From assembly GCA_965644295.1 (NCBI GenBank), contig CBFFRP010000312.1:33243-97242 (forward strand): a stretch of DNA of 64,000 bases, in the 5' to 3' direction. Origin of the DNA: Paraphysomonas bandaiensis (Eukaryota > Chrysophyceae). This document shows, piece after piece, positions 1 through 12,111 of this stretch. The position numbers and the translations under genes are program-made. Within the stretch, counting starts at the first letter, position 1. The number at the start of each line of letters is the position of its first letter. The notes beneath the pieces are model-generated. The model did no database searches. It worked only from the letters and a program-made list of their open reading frames with translations, and was not told the DNA's origin.

Positions 1-997
1 ATGGCTGGACCCCTGAGGAGGAAAGTATATTGATTAAGGTGTTGAACCAATTACATAATGAAGAAAACTTTAACTATTATATTAGGCTCATGCAGAACTA
101 GGCAATAAATGGGCTGAAATTGCTAAATATCTCCCGGGTAGAACTGACAACACCATCAAAAACCATTGGAACAGTTCCAAAAGAAGAATAATGCGAATGG
201 AGAGTACTGCCCCCACTTTTCCAGATAATGGTATTCAGGAGATGGTTCACGATTCAGAGGATATCTTTGGTAGATTTTCTGATAAGAAGGTCGAGAAACT
301 TGATTCAACTCCTGTGTCTATTGCAAGGCCTGTTGTACTTTCTCGAAAGACGCCGTCTCCTGGCACCCTCATAACAGATACTCAGAAAACGCCGCGGTCA
401 ATCAAGTCACACAAGGCTGCAAAGTTGCCCCCGTGTAGCAGGAATTCGAAGGAATCTAGGAATGGATGGATCAGTCCTATCAATCTGCCGCTGAGTTTCA
501 ATCTTCCGGTTAAGATTGAGGAGGCCCCTGTGGAAGACAGAGAAGCGGCAGATACACTTATTTCCATGGCTGATACGGGCACATCAAATTTTATTGGTAA
601 GAAGCGCGACTCGTGTAATTTATTGGTGAAGTCGGAATTAGAATATTCCGTGCCCTATTCTAGCTACCCTAATAAGAAGCCAACTATGACCACCGCGATG
701 AATCACAGCTCATCCTTCCCTTCAAATCCATCGGGATCAACTGTTTTGCCATCCAAAGAGTCGTGCATTGAGTCATCTCATATATCTGTCCCTCCACCTG
801 CGGATATTCCATCCGTTAAACATACTTTACGTTTGTTGGCGGACACTGCAATCGAGTACTGCCCAACCAGGTCTACACCTACTCAGTCCACAATAAAAGG
901 CAATAGGCGAACGGGTTCCATCAAAAGTTCGCCGATCACTGGATGCACACAATTTACAACAATATCTTCATCTACATCTTTTGACATGCAATTCTAA
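1..997 (+). CDS. Myb/SANT DNA-binding protein, 5' end outside the window
   Basis: Probable nuclear transcription factor. The window opens inside the last Myb repeat. Positions 6-38 encode [11 protein letters not shown], an intron of 47 bp follows (39-85, GT..AG), and the frame continues from 86 with [20 protein letters not shown] and then [14 protein letters not shown]. The regularly spaced tryptophans and the GRTDN.IKNHWNS helix are the classic recognition helix of an R3 repeat in R2R3 or 3R Myb proteins. The ATG at position 1 is in another frame and is not the start. The tail of about 270 residues to the stop at 995-997 is rich in Ser, Thr and Pro and has no other visible domain, as usual for Myb tails. 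The earlier repeats must lie upstream. The Myb call is firm; targets cannot be inferred. Confidence 0.9.
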
Positions 998-2224
998 TCA
1001 TATGTTATTCTTGGGAATCATAAACGGATTCTTGTGTAATACGTTGCATATAAATTCCCCTTATTCATGAGCATTTTCAACCGAAATGTGGAGTGCATTC
1101 TTGATTATTAGGATTACTTCGCATACTCAGTTTGCTCTGTTATTAGAGCTCACCAGATATTCAAGTATTTTATATTCGATATTTTAATTATAATGAATTA
1201 TAGAGTTGACTTATATTGGTTGCTTACCTACTGAAATTTCTAGCTAACCACTTAAATATAATTCTAAGAAGGTGTAAAGTGCGATTCTCCATGTCTTGTG
1301 ACTGGACGACGAAGTAGAACTATTTTAGAAGCTGATTTCTAAAAGCAACTGTTTTTCAAAGTAAAGGCTTGCTCACTCTGATTCCCGTCTTGCTACTGTA
1401 CAAAGTTTGTGCTGCTCGAAATGCTATATACAACAAAGTATATATAGATTTCCTGCACTCTCTCCGTAATGATGGGGGCGATTCGGATAATTTTACTGAT
1501 ATAGAACAATCACATATGCTTTTTGGGCAAGCATAGACAGATCAATAAATAGCTAGCTCGAACTATAGCGCAGAAGCACGCATATCATCCACAGCGCATG
1601 GAGTACAAGTGAAATGATATAATATAATATGAGATGCAGTGTCACATTTACTGTTCTATATATCCTATTAGTAAAAGGCATGCATGAACCACATTATGGT
1701 AATTATCTGTTATATCTAAAACCATCTCCTCCTTACACTACAATGCTATTCTTACGTGTCTATCCTATGTCTCGTAACTGGAAATGTCATAATTCTTCAT
1801 GGTGTAGTGAGCACACTGGGGCTTATTTCAGCAGTGGCATGTGGGGAACGTGCTTAGACAACAGCGTACACTGTGGTGTCCATATCTACTGTTGTGTTAG
1901 CCAATGAGTTTTCTTTAATAAATGATCAAGTTCATTCATTGGATAGATATTCCTCCAGAATTTTTTTGATGTACTCAGGAGCAGCAGGTTGGCGACAACA
2001 GAGCTGTTAGGTTTTGCAATGTATGGAGCGTGTATCCATATGATGCATACGCAGGTAATTCCATACATCACACTCCAAAAATTCGCACACAACAACACAG
2101 AACTGAACCATTCAATTCCTCCCCAACCAACACTCTGCTATCTATAGGCCCACTGAACATGTAGTACAATGCTACTCCTCCTATCGTACTGGTGAAACTC
2201 TAGAGATAGCTTTCTATTGCTGTG
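998..2224. other. AT-rich intergenic region
   Basis: Between the Myb stop and the next start. It contains only short open frames with no recognisable domain, for example 1629-1907, which has atypical Cys/Tyr-rich composition and no partner exon. I see nothing functional beyond probable 3' UTR and the promoter of the next gene. Confidence 0.5.
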
Positions 2225-3121
2225 ATGGGAGCGCTGTGTTCCACTCACAAGACAGCTGTGGGGGATGGAGTTGGAATAAAGCCTAAGAAGAAGATTAATG
2301 TAGCTGTGCTGGGGAACATTCTGACTATTCTCTCTTATGTATTTGAAAACGATAACAATCTTCACACTGACTGCTTGAAAATGCTCTATATTGAGAGTAG
2401 AAAACCTGAATATGACCTCGCTAATGTTCATACATGGATATTGAAGAATACTAACATGGCAATAAACAAGAAGGAATGCGAAAACCTTGTTTTATATGTG
2501 GCACTCTATGCGCCATCTATTCCCACCCAATTCGACGATAGTTTTAACTATGTTAAGAAGAAGTGCACTCTTATTCCGCCATCTCCTAAAGAAATGAAAG
2601 ATTGGGGCGCTAGAGTGAAACTGTTGGAGAAAAACTCTCAGTTTGCCCGAAAATTTGCCTCCTCTACTGTAAGTCATATTGCCCCTCGTCGTGGTTATTC
2701 CGACGCTTCTATGGTGAGAACTAGTAGTTTCAACAGGTCCAATATGGGAAAGTCTGACAGCTTCAGCAAACCAGGCCTGAGTCGCAGCAGCAGTTTTACT
2801 TCAGTGTTGTCACGGAATAATAGCTTTAGTCGCCTTGGCAAAAAAATGTCCTTGCTTCAGCAGCAAATGTCCGGAAGCGATGTTCGGCGTACTTCTGCAT
2901 CTAATACAGTGGTTGTGCAAGCGGCTGAAGTTAATGATAATGCAGTAATCAATAGAAGCTCTTCATCATGCAGTCAGAGCTCAGTGAACCCTGCATCTAG
3001 CACCCCGCGTGTAGAAGAGGCCCCGCGACAAAGTATTAGTAGCGAATCAGATGATCATTGGTACACCAAGCCCATGAGTACGCGTGGCTCGATTGATCCT
3101 TATGCGGCCTCATTGTTGTAA
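2225..3121 (+). CDS. Unidentified Ser-rich protein with candidate N-myristoylation signal
   Basis: Single open frame. The first ATG is at 2222 and the second at 2225. I chose 2225 because it gives MGALCSTHK, with Gly2 and a nearby Cys5, the arrangement expected for N-myristoylation plus palmitoylation and hence membrane attachment. Residues about 20-150 look globular, with predicted helical stretches such as LGNILTILSYVFENDNN and KEMKDWGARVKLLEKN, and match no family I recognise. From about residue 165 the protein is low-complexity and Ser-rich, with repeated basophilic kinase sites: RTSSFNRS, KSDSF, SRSSSF, SRNNSF. One of these, SRNNSF, also occurs in the BK-type channel of this window. Length about 298 aa. 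It is probably a real gene from composition and length, but the function is unknown. A membrane-tethered signalling adaptor is only a guess. Confidence 0.6.
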   Translation: MGALCSTHKTAVGDGVGIKPKKKINVAVLGNILTILSYVFENDNNLHTDCLKMLYIESRKPEYDLANVHTWILKNTNMAINKKECENLVLYVALYAPSIPTQFDDSFNYVKKKCTLIPPSPKEMKDWGARVKLLEKNSQFARKFASSTVSHIAPRRGYSDASMVRTSSFNRSNMGKSDSFSKPGLSRSSSFTSVLSRNNSFSRLGKKMSLLQQQMSGSDVRRTSASNTVVVQAAEVNDNAVINRSSSSCSQSSVNPASSTPRVEEAPRQSISSESDDHWYTKPMSTRGSIDPYAASLL

Positions 3122-3855
3122 ATGTTCCACCACCCACAGCTGTAATCGAACTCTGCTATAAATCAACAAGGGTGCCCTCTGGTGAAGTAACTTCCTTATT
3201 CATTATTCATGAATGTTGGAGTATATACTTCTTTGTGGCTCCAGAAATTACTATTGAGGTGTCTAAACACTGTGCTCAGTTTTGTTGCAACCTTGAACAG
3301 AACTGTACACCTCAACGGTCACCATTGTGAAATAATTGATAAAATAATTACCTTAATGATGATAGGTGGACATATGCTCACATATTATTTGGATATACAC
3401 TGTTGTTCACGTTAAAAGTACTGATGTTATTTTTGGCAGCTATCGTTCTGATCCTTGTTTGTGAATTTTGTGATGAATTTTATCATATAAATAATAATTT
3501 ATAAATACCGTAGTAGTTAACTCATCCTTTAGCGATCAATGTGAATGGATAGATATTAGTTTTTTTCCCAAGCATATAATTCTATTCTTAATAATAGTCC
3601 TTTTGAGATGATTATGTACGCTTACACAATATCACTTTGCCACTTGACAAATGCAGAACTTGAGCTACACACCACGCAACCAATAGAACTTATTGTTCAA
3701 CGCAGAATTTACAACAATCTTCGATGCAGTGTCATGACTATAGTACACAAGATGGATGATATGTGACTTGTATGTGGGATCACTTGGTCTACACTACACG
3801 ATATATCATATACACTTCTATACACATTGTTCACTAAAAAATTAATCACGATCAA
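3122..3855. other. Intergenic region between convergent genes
   Basis: AT-rich DNA between the ends of two convergent genes. Probable 3' UTRs on both sides. No supported gene or repeat was seen. Confidence 0.5.
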
Positions 3856-5759
3856 TTACGAAGATTGACTCCGTCCACGATATTTGAAAAAATTATTCGG
3901 TGACCCGAAGTTCCCACGACTGTTGTGTCGGTAGAGTTTATTTCTGGTTTGACGCCTCGAAGGGGAGGAGAACAGAGATGTTGGAGCAGACTTGTTAACC
4001 TCATCCTCGTCGACGTCCAGCACAAAATTTTGTACAAAAGGTTGACCATGTTGCTGCACTGGCAAAACCTTTGCCGGGCTCACAGGCGGTTTCGTTGCTG
4101 GCTTCAGTTTCGACACGATGTGGTACAGTAGTCCGTTGTCATCCGCTCCAACCAATACTGCCTGATCTTTCAATTTTCTCTCCGACGTATGCGAGGCATT
4201 ACCCGAATAAGTATCAGAACGGGTGCGACGATAGCGGGATGTGTCATTCAGTGTAGATTTTAAAGGGGTAACTGGTGCACTGTATGACCTATTAACTTTC
4301 CTACCTGAGTTCTGAATGGGAGATATTTTCTTCTTGGGGCTCCCAATGGATAGGTGTGATAGCGTATCTGACAGTGACAAATTTCCAAGACTTCTATCGG
4401 ATTGGCTAACTCCATGTATGCACAAACGACTTGTACCTCCCTCATTATTAACATTGTCACGCTCTTTATCCCATTTATCCATTGGCCTAGCATTTACTGG
4501 CTCGCCGAACTGTAACTCGTCTTCCCTTTCATCGTCATCACTACTCGCACCATCACTGTGCAAATCGAGGTCGTCGTCACCTTCCTTATATGGAGAGTAT
4601 ATGTCGTGCTCAAAGGGATTAAGACTGCAATATTGAAACCTCTTTTTATCTTTGGCCACTTCACGACTAATACTTTCAGACTGAATGACAACAGTGTCTC
4701 GGGCGCGCCGGTTGCGGTGAAGGTTAATGGCACCTCTCCTTGACCACACGCGACTATATGTCTGCACCATATCCCCAATTAAATGCATTGTACCTCATGC
4801 TTCCTAGATACAAAAATATATAAAACATACCTCCGGTCTCAGTGACTCTGTTTCTATCCAGTCCAAACGTTTTCTCATACTATGCTCTCTACTATGACTT
4901 AGCACGTACAGTTTCACAAAGTCCTAAAGACAAAATAAGGAGAGTATAAACAACTAAGCACAGTGACTTTGAATATATGACACTTAAACATGTATACTCA
5001 CAGATTCTTTGAAGTCACTAATGCATTGAATATCCTTTAGTAGTCGAAACTTCGGAGGATATGCCGCGATATCAACAATACTGCCACGGGGCCATATCAC
5101 ATCAATAATGCTCGATTTCACAATAACTTACTCATCTAGAAGAGTCCAGGCAAAGGCTACAGTATTTCGTGGTTCAGAGTCGATGGCCCATAATTCTACT
5201 CATATTATCATTAGCCTTGAGAGGATATAGTCATAGGCATTTTACCTATGATTTCCAGCAGGATACAATAAAATGCATTCTTATCAAGCTGGCCAAATCT
5301 CTTCAAATCAGATTCATAGTCCATATTCGTTATCAGTTGTGATATGTCGTCGCTTATACTAACATCAATAAGAGCCTTCTGAAGAGAAGCGTTGAGCCGT
5401 CTGTATCCCTTCTCCGACAAAGTCCAAGTCGTTGACCCGACATATATAAGCACTGTCTGCCAGAAGCATCTGAAGATATATGATAGAGCCGTATTATGAC
5501 TCAGTTCTTCACACTCGACAGCAATAGCTACAGGATCACATAATTCCGAGTGAATGGGCTTTGTTACTACATTATCAAAAGCTGTTCGAGCCTTCTGTCG
5601 AGCCGCATCTGACCGAGAGTTTAATCTGCGCGTAGATATGGATTCCTTTACCACTAACCAAGCCTGAACCAACCACACCACAGCGTTAGATATGTATATA
5701 ATTAACGTATATACATATACATATACATAAACCTGTTTGACATCCGGTCGAATTCGCAT
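3856..5759 (-). CDS. Unidentified helical protein with disordered phospho-site tail
   Basis: Spliced minus-strand gene. The start at 5759 gives a nine-codon first exon (MRIRPDVKQ), followed by an intron holding TATG-like repeats. Later introns join EIIELWAIDSEPRNTVAF and then the AYPPKFRLLKDIQCISDF region. Another (about 5005-4927) leads to DFVKLYVLSHSREH, and one more leads to TYSRVWSRRGAIN. The first 250 or so residues are helical. They contain a segment around YRRLNASLQKALIDVSISDD and then an acidic/aromatic stretch ending ILLEIIELWA, a pattern seen in poorly characterised proteins of flagellated protists. The last 250 residues are disordered and rich in Ser, Arg and Asp, with sites such as VNRSYSAPVTPLKS. 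Exon phases fit, so the gene model is reasonable. No domain can be named. Confidence 0.6.
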
Positions 5760-6219
5760 ACTCTCACTTCAAAAATAATCACCGCTCGAAGTGATATTTG
5801 CTATAGAAGAAAGTCAGACTTCGCACTTTCATTAGTCTGATTGGGTGGGAAGACAGAGACTTCCATTCTTACATATCGCTGTATGTATATGTGATGTGAG
5901 GCGGATAAAAGGAACACATCATGTGCTATATGCTCTATGGGTATGTATATATCTATCTGTACAGCAGTACATCATATCACAGCAACGGACAGATTCCTAT
6001 ATACTGTACTGTACACATGTATACACTGCTGTATGCTAGTATGTCCACTGCTGTACCATGGTGTATGTAGAGATACACGCTGCACATACATAAACCCATA
6101 GGCATCCCATCCATACTACAGCAGTATACGGTATGCACTTCATGTACACCAGAGTAGCATGCTGATTCTCTTAATGTAACTCCTCACAGTCCAACCATAC
6201 ATCCTCTAGACTATCCACC
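5760..6219. promoter_or_regulatory. Divergent promoter region with TATG/CTGTAC-rich sequence
   Basis: 460 bp between two divergent starts (5759 minus, 6220 plus). It carries ATACTGTACTGTAC at 6001-6014, several TGCTGTA copies and TATGTATATATC-like stretches. Similar sequence recurs at other 5' flanks in the window. Promoter role is inferred from position only. Confidence 0.35.
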
Positions 6220-7984
6220 ATGACATGGATGAGATTCCTCGCAATCCTACTCATATCCCACTGTAGCTGTGAGGTATATCCCAGTAGATTACTGCTAAGC
6301 AAAGTGTCAGTCCGTCACAATGTCTCGAGCTCATCTCTCCACTGGGATATATCCACCATACACCGTATAAACACCACCTCCCCTCCTCTCTGTGAGATGC
6401 ATATGACAGGAACCATAGTCCTCCCCATAGAGCATGAGGTGTTCTTTAAGACAGGTCATGCAGCGATGGCTCTAGAGGGCTATCCGGACACCACCACATG
6501 TCTGTACATGACTGTCACTGGGGCTGAAGTTAACCATCAACATGTAAGGAGCCTCAGTGTATATCTGCGTCTTATTGCAGTCTTTATTCAGGATATTCCG
6601 AACACGCTCAATATAGCAGTTATGTGCAGTATACAAGCATCAGACGTAAACACTGTGACCAACCCATGTACCACTCTACTCTATGATCGAGTACCTATTT
6701 CTATTACAGTGCATCCCGCGCGCACGCTTGAGCCAGAAGAAGCCGGGCCACCTCCCCCCAAGTTTGTATCGGGTCGGCCGTACAAACCTCAAAATATCCA
6801 CTACCTCTCCCCACCCCCACCACCCTCACTTCCGCTGCCATTAACTGCAAGTATCACTTCTTCTCCTTATAGTCCCTCGGAGATGGTAGGACAACGAGTA
6901 GTTTGTACAGTACAGACTTTTCGCAATCGCATGAGTGGCCCCATGTTGTATATGTTTCTACAATACTACCTTTCCACTGGTTGGGGAGTAGTTATCTTTG
7001 ACCGATTCGGAAGGCATGCGGATGTAGTACAGGAGTTTCTTTCATCCTCGGGATTAGTGTACTATCCATTTACCATTTTACAGAATCTTTTCCCTGATAT
7101 TTACAATTCAGAATTTGAAAGAACTCAGGTAATGCCAGCGCTGTGTGATTACATCTCATTTATAACTTGTAGGGGTCGGAGTTTAAGTTTTATAGCCGCC
7201 GAGGAGCGCACGGATTTCCTGAAGGAGAAAATAATATTCTTCAGGTATACAGATCTCATACGCCTGTGAAACATATGTTACCGGTAACATGATATATTGT
7301 CCATAAAACTGCGCGTAATGTCGCCACCGTACAGCTTAATAGACGTTTCGTTAGGGCAATGCAGAAGCCAATGACGATGCTGATCGCAGAAAATCCTACA
7401 ACTATGCTCGTCTGGTTTTTTCTGATGCGCTTTCTATTCTGTACGCTGACAGAGATGAGTTTTTCTATTGCAACACCAAGGTTAACAGTTTAGCAGTACA
7501 AAAAGCCATACACACGAGATATATTACTAAAGTTGCTCGGCGAGAAAAGCACGGTAGGCGACGTTTTTCGATGTTTCAAGGATTTTTTTGATGCTGTTAC
7601 TATATAGGCGTCGTATTAAAGCGGATGGCACATGCCCCTGTATATCCACGGTCATATAGACCTCCAACCACAGACGCTTCGCCGCCGCGCATGTTTGACG
7701 TCAACGAGCACGTCACGAGTTGTTTAGAAGCAGGTTACCTTGTCCGCAATATGTCCGCCCTTTGGGGTTGCTGGAGCGGTATATATATGGTAAATACGAA
7801 ATCGAAAAGTTTAGATGTTAACACTGGCTGGAGATGTCCTTTTTATGGTGTCCACAATGTCTGTCTGAGGTAATATATGAGATGCATGTGTAGACGAAAG
7901 TGTTCGGTATGTCATTACTTATTTGATGTCCTATTTCACAGGTGTCAATGTCAACTTGAAGAGTCTAATAGGTTAAGAACTTGA
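6220..7984 (+). CDS. Secretory-pathway glycosyltransferase, GT92-like
   Basis: Starts with a signal peptide or signal anchor (MTWMRFLAILLISHCSC), so it probably acts in the Golgi or is secreted. A Pro-rich linker near residues 170-215 precedes the catalytic part. That part begins MLYMFLQYYLSTGWGVVIFD, typical of GT92/DUF23-type GT-A enzymes, in which a cytosol-like Rossmann start is followed by a DxD loop. Introns at 7129-7172, 7245-7354 and 7554-7607 keep phase. They bring in SEFKFYSRRGAHGFPEGENN and then ARLVFSDALSILYADRDEFF, whose DRD is the likely metal/nucleotide-sugar site. The last exon contains MAHAPVYPRSYRPP and a Cys-containing end. I splice 7870-7941 to reach a stop at 7982-7984; without that splice it stops at 7873. 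Donor and acceptor sugars are unknown. Family assignment is moderate, glycosyltransferase nature good. Confidence 0.7.
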
Positions 7985-8984
7985 AGTGTCTAATGACGAT
8001 AGCTCATTCTTGTTTTTAGGTGTTATATTATTCATCTCAACAGCGTATATTTTAAACCGAGAATGCTGAACAAATACGGTGATGATATATATACATCACA
8101 TACGGCAATGACGAGTATATGGAATAGGTAGTGTATGTTTAGTTCAGTACTTGAGTTGTCATGTAAGGAAGTTGTTTCACGCTTTATGATGTTAGTCTTA
8201 GAGGTAAAATCTCTGGTATTGTACAGAACGAACAAGAACTTTGTAAATATGTTACTTTGTTGCACACTATGTGCGTACTGCGTACTCCCGAAAAATAATT
8301 ATTTTAAGCACCTTACATCATATTCATGCAACATGTGGGGAACATCTTTTCCCCTTAACATACGACTATCATGTACTTAACAGTAAACTTCACATTCATA
8401 AATATCATATATATATACGTACCAGGGCTAGGAAACAATATATTGAATTGCACAAGTAACTAAATGTAACTCCTTTGTAATTAAATTAATTCTCTACTGC
8501 TGCGGACTAGTTCCACCTATTGAACTGCATTTGCGCAATATATTATATATTCCATGTCATACAGTAAATTCTATGGGGAGGGATAGAAGTATTGAAGGTA
8601 TATGCCCATGATTCACAAGCAGCTTTACTCTCAATAGTAGGATATCAGACTAATGCACTGGCTCATGAAGACATTCCCTACTACCATCTACTTTTTAGTA
8701 GCATTTACATATTTAATACGTATATTATTATGATATCAGGTTTTAACATTTTCTTAATACATAGCCCTAATAATATTATCAAGGCAATAAATATTCAAAT
8801 ACCATACTTTTTTCATTTTCTATCGGTTACATTCTCACAATATTCTAAAAGGAAATTATATCTATACTACTGTGTTAATAGATTCGTTCGAAACTGCAAT
8901 TTATTCCGTATATTCGTATAATATGATTATATTCTGAAGAACAAGTCTCAACGTATCACCTTTAAGCAATGGGATACAACCCGC
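7985..8984. other. AT-rich intergenic region between convergent genes
   Basis: One kilobase of very AT-rich DNA between two gene ends. Short open frames such as 8592-8921 are rich in Ile/Tyr/Asn codons expected from AT-rich noncoding DNA. Nothing else supported. Confidence 0.5.
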
Positions 8985-11900
8985 TTACTTCGAATCAATC
9001 ATCAAGGTATCCACTGAAATGACGAAATATAGTTTCCATGTCGCCGGTGAAATATATACTTCACCTTCGAAATCTACAGCTTGTGCTACTAATTCAAAAT
9101 CACACCGCTTTAAGAATGCTCCACTAACCGGGTCCTTTCGAGTACTGACTTTCGAACTATTTACAGTTTCTTCAAACTTCTCTTTCGATATAGGCCCACA
9201 TGTCAATAACCACTCACCCTGAATATCAATTAGTCAACAATAAAGAAATGAAAAACTGCCAAGCGTTTACCTCATCTAATACAAAATAGTACAGCGACCC
9301 ATTGGGTGCACAGTACCACCCAGACTCTCCTGTATGATAAGTAAGAAAAGTAGTATTTCGGAACTTTTGTGGTATATTACCTTGAATTGTTTTCCTCATT
9401 GCTACAAGGACACCTGATGTCTTGGCAGCATGGTGAATTTTCATACGCGTCGTTGATGCTCGTGCAATGAACCCTCTAGCTGCAGCTTGTAGCTTATTCA
9501 CCCTACTGAGGGAGCGAGGACTGAGAGTTGACGAACGCGCTTCAATCGAATTCATTCGGGAAAGGCGCAACTCTTCTTCAGCTCCCTGTAGAGACTCTTC
9601 AAGGGTAGATAATCGAGACTTCATCTCAGTCTCTTTCGCTTTGAGATCATTTATCTCTACGCTTCTCGATGCCAATAACTTTTCGTATGAAGTGATCTGG
9701 TTTCGAAGATTTTGCATTGCGGACCTCTCACTCGCCAAACTTTCGTTCAAAGAAATAACTTGGTTTTCTTTTTCTTTTTCTTGGGATCTAATTTTGTCGC
9801 GTAGAGATTCAATTTCTTTCTCACGTTCATCAAGTCGACTCTGAAGTTTTCTTGTGGCATCGTTGATGGCACGCTTCATGGATTCTGACAGGACTGCATC
9901 AGTCGTGGACTTAACGAAAGCTGGCCTATCGAATTGCTTAACTTCTGGATCGATATCAATAGAAGTCACTTTTTGAACCACTACATCCGGAGGTGGGATA
10001 CTCACAGTAGGTACAGAAGGTAGGGTTTCGTCACGTTTTAAGGCAGTTTGTACCCTGTGGAGAGCATCGTCGATAGTATATTGGGAAATAAATTGTGCAA
10101 CTTCTAGTACTCTATTTCTCACAACACCCTCTTTTAGAGCCTCGCATTTATCACACTTCTAACCACACATGTCAGCGACATGTAACTGTATTAGTACAAC
10201 ACATACCTGATCCACATGTTTCAACGCTGCTTTCTCAGTAGTCAAGCGCTCTACTTCAGCTCGCAGACGAGAAATCTCGGCATTTTCAGCCACATTCTGT
10301 TGTTGTCCAATACTGCTGACTTTCTCTTTACTTGCAAGAGCGCCCTCTGCTCGTAATAATTTCGACAGCAAGGCGGCCTTCTCTTCTTCACGTTGTCGCG
10401 ATTCGTTGTACACTAGTTGCGCTTGAGCTTTCTTCTCCTTTTCATTTACCTTCATCTGTTGCTTCAGAGCAGCTACTGTCTGTTCTGATTGAAGCAATTG
10501 AGACAATAACTTCGCTTTCTCTTCCTCTCGTTGCCGGGAATTATCGTACTCCATATTTTCCGCAACGCGTTTGTCTTTCAAGAGCTTTTTAATTTGTTCC
10601 TGTTGATTCGTTATAGTTGTCTCCGAACGAGATAACTTTTCTTGAAGCTCAGTCACTGTTGACGCATGCGAGTCCTCCATTGATTTTTTGGCATTAGAAA
10701 CGTCCTCATACTGACTTCGCAAATCATTTAAGTCCTTTGTCGTCATTTCCAACTGTCGTTTTTTCTCCGTAAGTTCAGTCTCCAGTTGTTTCGATTGCGA
10801 TGACAGAGTACTCCCTTGTAGTTCTATTTTCTTCTGTAACTCTTCCACTTGGGAAATCGTACTCTCCAACTCCCCTTGTAGTGTTTCTTTCTCTTCGGAT
10901 ATAATATTCCGAGAAGATTCTAAATCATTATATTCAGCAGCTTTCTTTTGTAAATCCTTCTCCATATCGCTCATCAATCCCTCAAGCCGCTCAATGTCTC
11001 CCTTTAATTTACTACACGTAGCAGCATGGTCACCCTCCATGGTTGCAATGCGGTCCTCATATGACCGCTTAGTATTTTCCACTAAACAGTTCAGACGTAT
11101 TGTAGTCGAGTCTAGCTGCTTTTGAGCTTCTGCAGACGATTCATCAAACACTTCTTGCAAACGAGCAATTTCCATCTCATAGTGAGTTTTTATCTTCTCC
11201 ATGCTATTATGCGCTTCTGCAAGGGCCTCGCCATTAGAACTCCTGAGAGCACCTATCTCTGCCTGCATTTTACTGATATCTTCGGAATGTTTCTCCTCAA
11301 ATTCCTTCTCGCGCTTATTGAAAGTCAGTTGTTGGGCTTCCAGTTCCTGTGCATGAGTAGCATCCTTTTCGGCCAGAGCTTCTTCATGCTTCGTCTGCAT
11401 CGCTTCAAGGGCTTTCCTATGATCACTTTGCAACTGTTCAATTCTCTCCGAGTGTTCTTTATTACTGCTGAGGTGTGTTTCAGTCATTTTAGCAAGGCTC
11501 CGATCCTTCTCCAGTAGAGAGAGGCGAAGTGACTCGTTCTCACGCTTCATATCGCGCAGTTTGTTTCGTATCAACGGGATAATATTTTCCTTTAGAGCTT
11601 CGATCTCCTTCTTTAACATAGATATCTGTGTAGAGGCTTCTGATTTAATCATTTTCGACTGCACTGTGAGAGCTTTCATTGTAGATAACAGTTTCTGGAG
11701 CTGATATCTCATTGATCTCTTAAAATCGTTTAACTCGTCGAAGTGTCTTGCACTCTCACCAAGACGAACCGTGCGAGCAACCTGCAACACTGGAGACCAT
11801 TCCTCCAAATCAAACAGTGCATTAGGAACCTGAAATGCTCGTTTCTTTACAAAACGCTCCAGATCATCAGCTTTTGATATGCTTATAGTGGCATATAACA

Positions 11901-12111
11901 GTGTTGCAAGAGCGGAATATATTCGAACAGATTGTTGACAGTGAGCCTTCACATTTATCGTCAGTCCTGTGCTCGTACTGAGTTCAGATGCTCGACTCTT
12001 AGCAGCATTATAACTCTCTCGCAGATAGCGGACTGATATGTCTCCTGTCTTATCAAAAGTGAAGAGCTCCTTCTCGCTCTCTGGTTTACTCTTCTTATCA
12101 ACAGCTAGCAT
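8985..12111 (-). CDS. Long coiled-coil protein with IQ-like motif
   Basis: Minus-strand gene of four exons. The start at 12111 opens an exon to 10207. An intron (10206-10159) leads in phase to KCDKCEALKEGVVRN. Further introns near 9380-9330 and 9270-9222 join GWYCAPNGSLYYFVLDE to GEWLLTCGPISKEKFEE. The total is about 1,000 residues. Residues about 1-160 look globular. Residues about 160-650 are one long coiled coil rich in Glu, Lys, Gln and Leu heptads, with repeated QREEEKAKLLSQLL and QREEEKAALLSKLL units. A second coiled coil precedes VNKLQAAARGFIARAS, which resembles a calmodulin-binding IQ motif. The C-terminal 120 residues form a small aromatic domain I do not recognise. A cytoskeletal or centrosomal/basal-body scaffold is the natural guess, but coiled coils attract false matches. 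No gene symbol is justified. Confidence 0.75.

Noticed and set aside
1629-1907. 92-codon frame in the first intergenic region
   Set aside because: Composition is typical of chance frames and there is no domain, partner exon or promoter signal.
9467-11517. Plus-strand frames opposite the coiled-coil gene (for example 10332-10592, 11122-11517)
   Set aside because: They are shadows of the minus-strand coding sequence, rich in Ser/Leu/Phe from reversed Glu/Lys codons.
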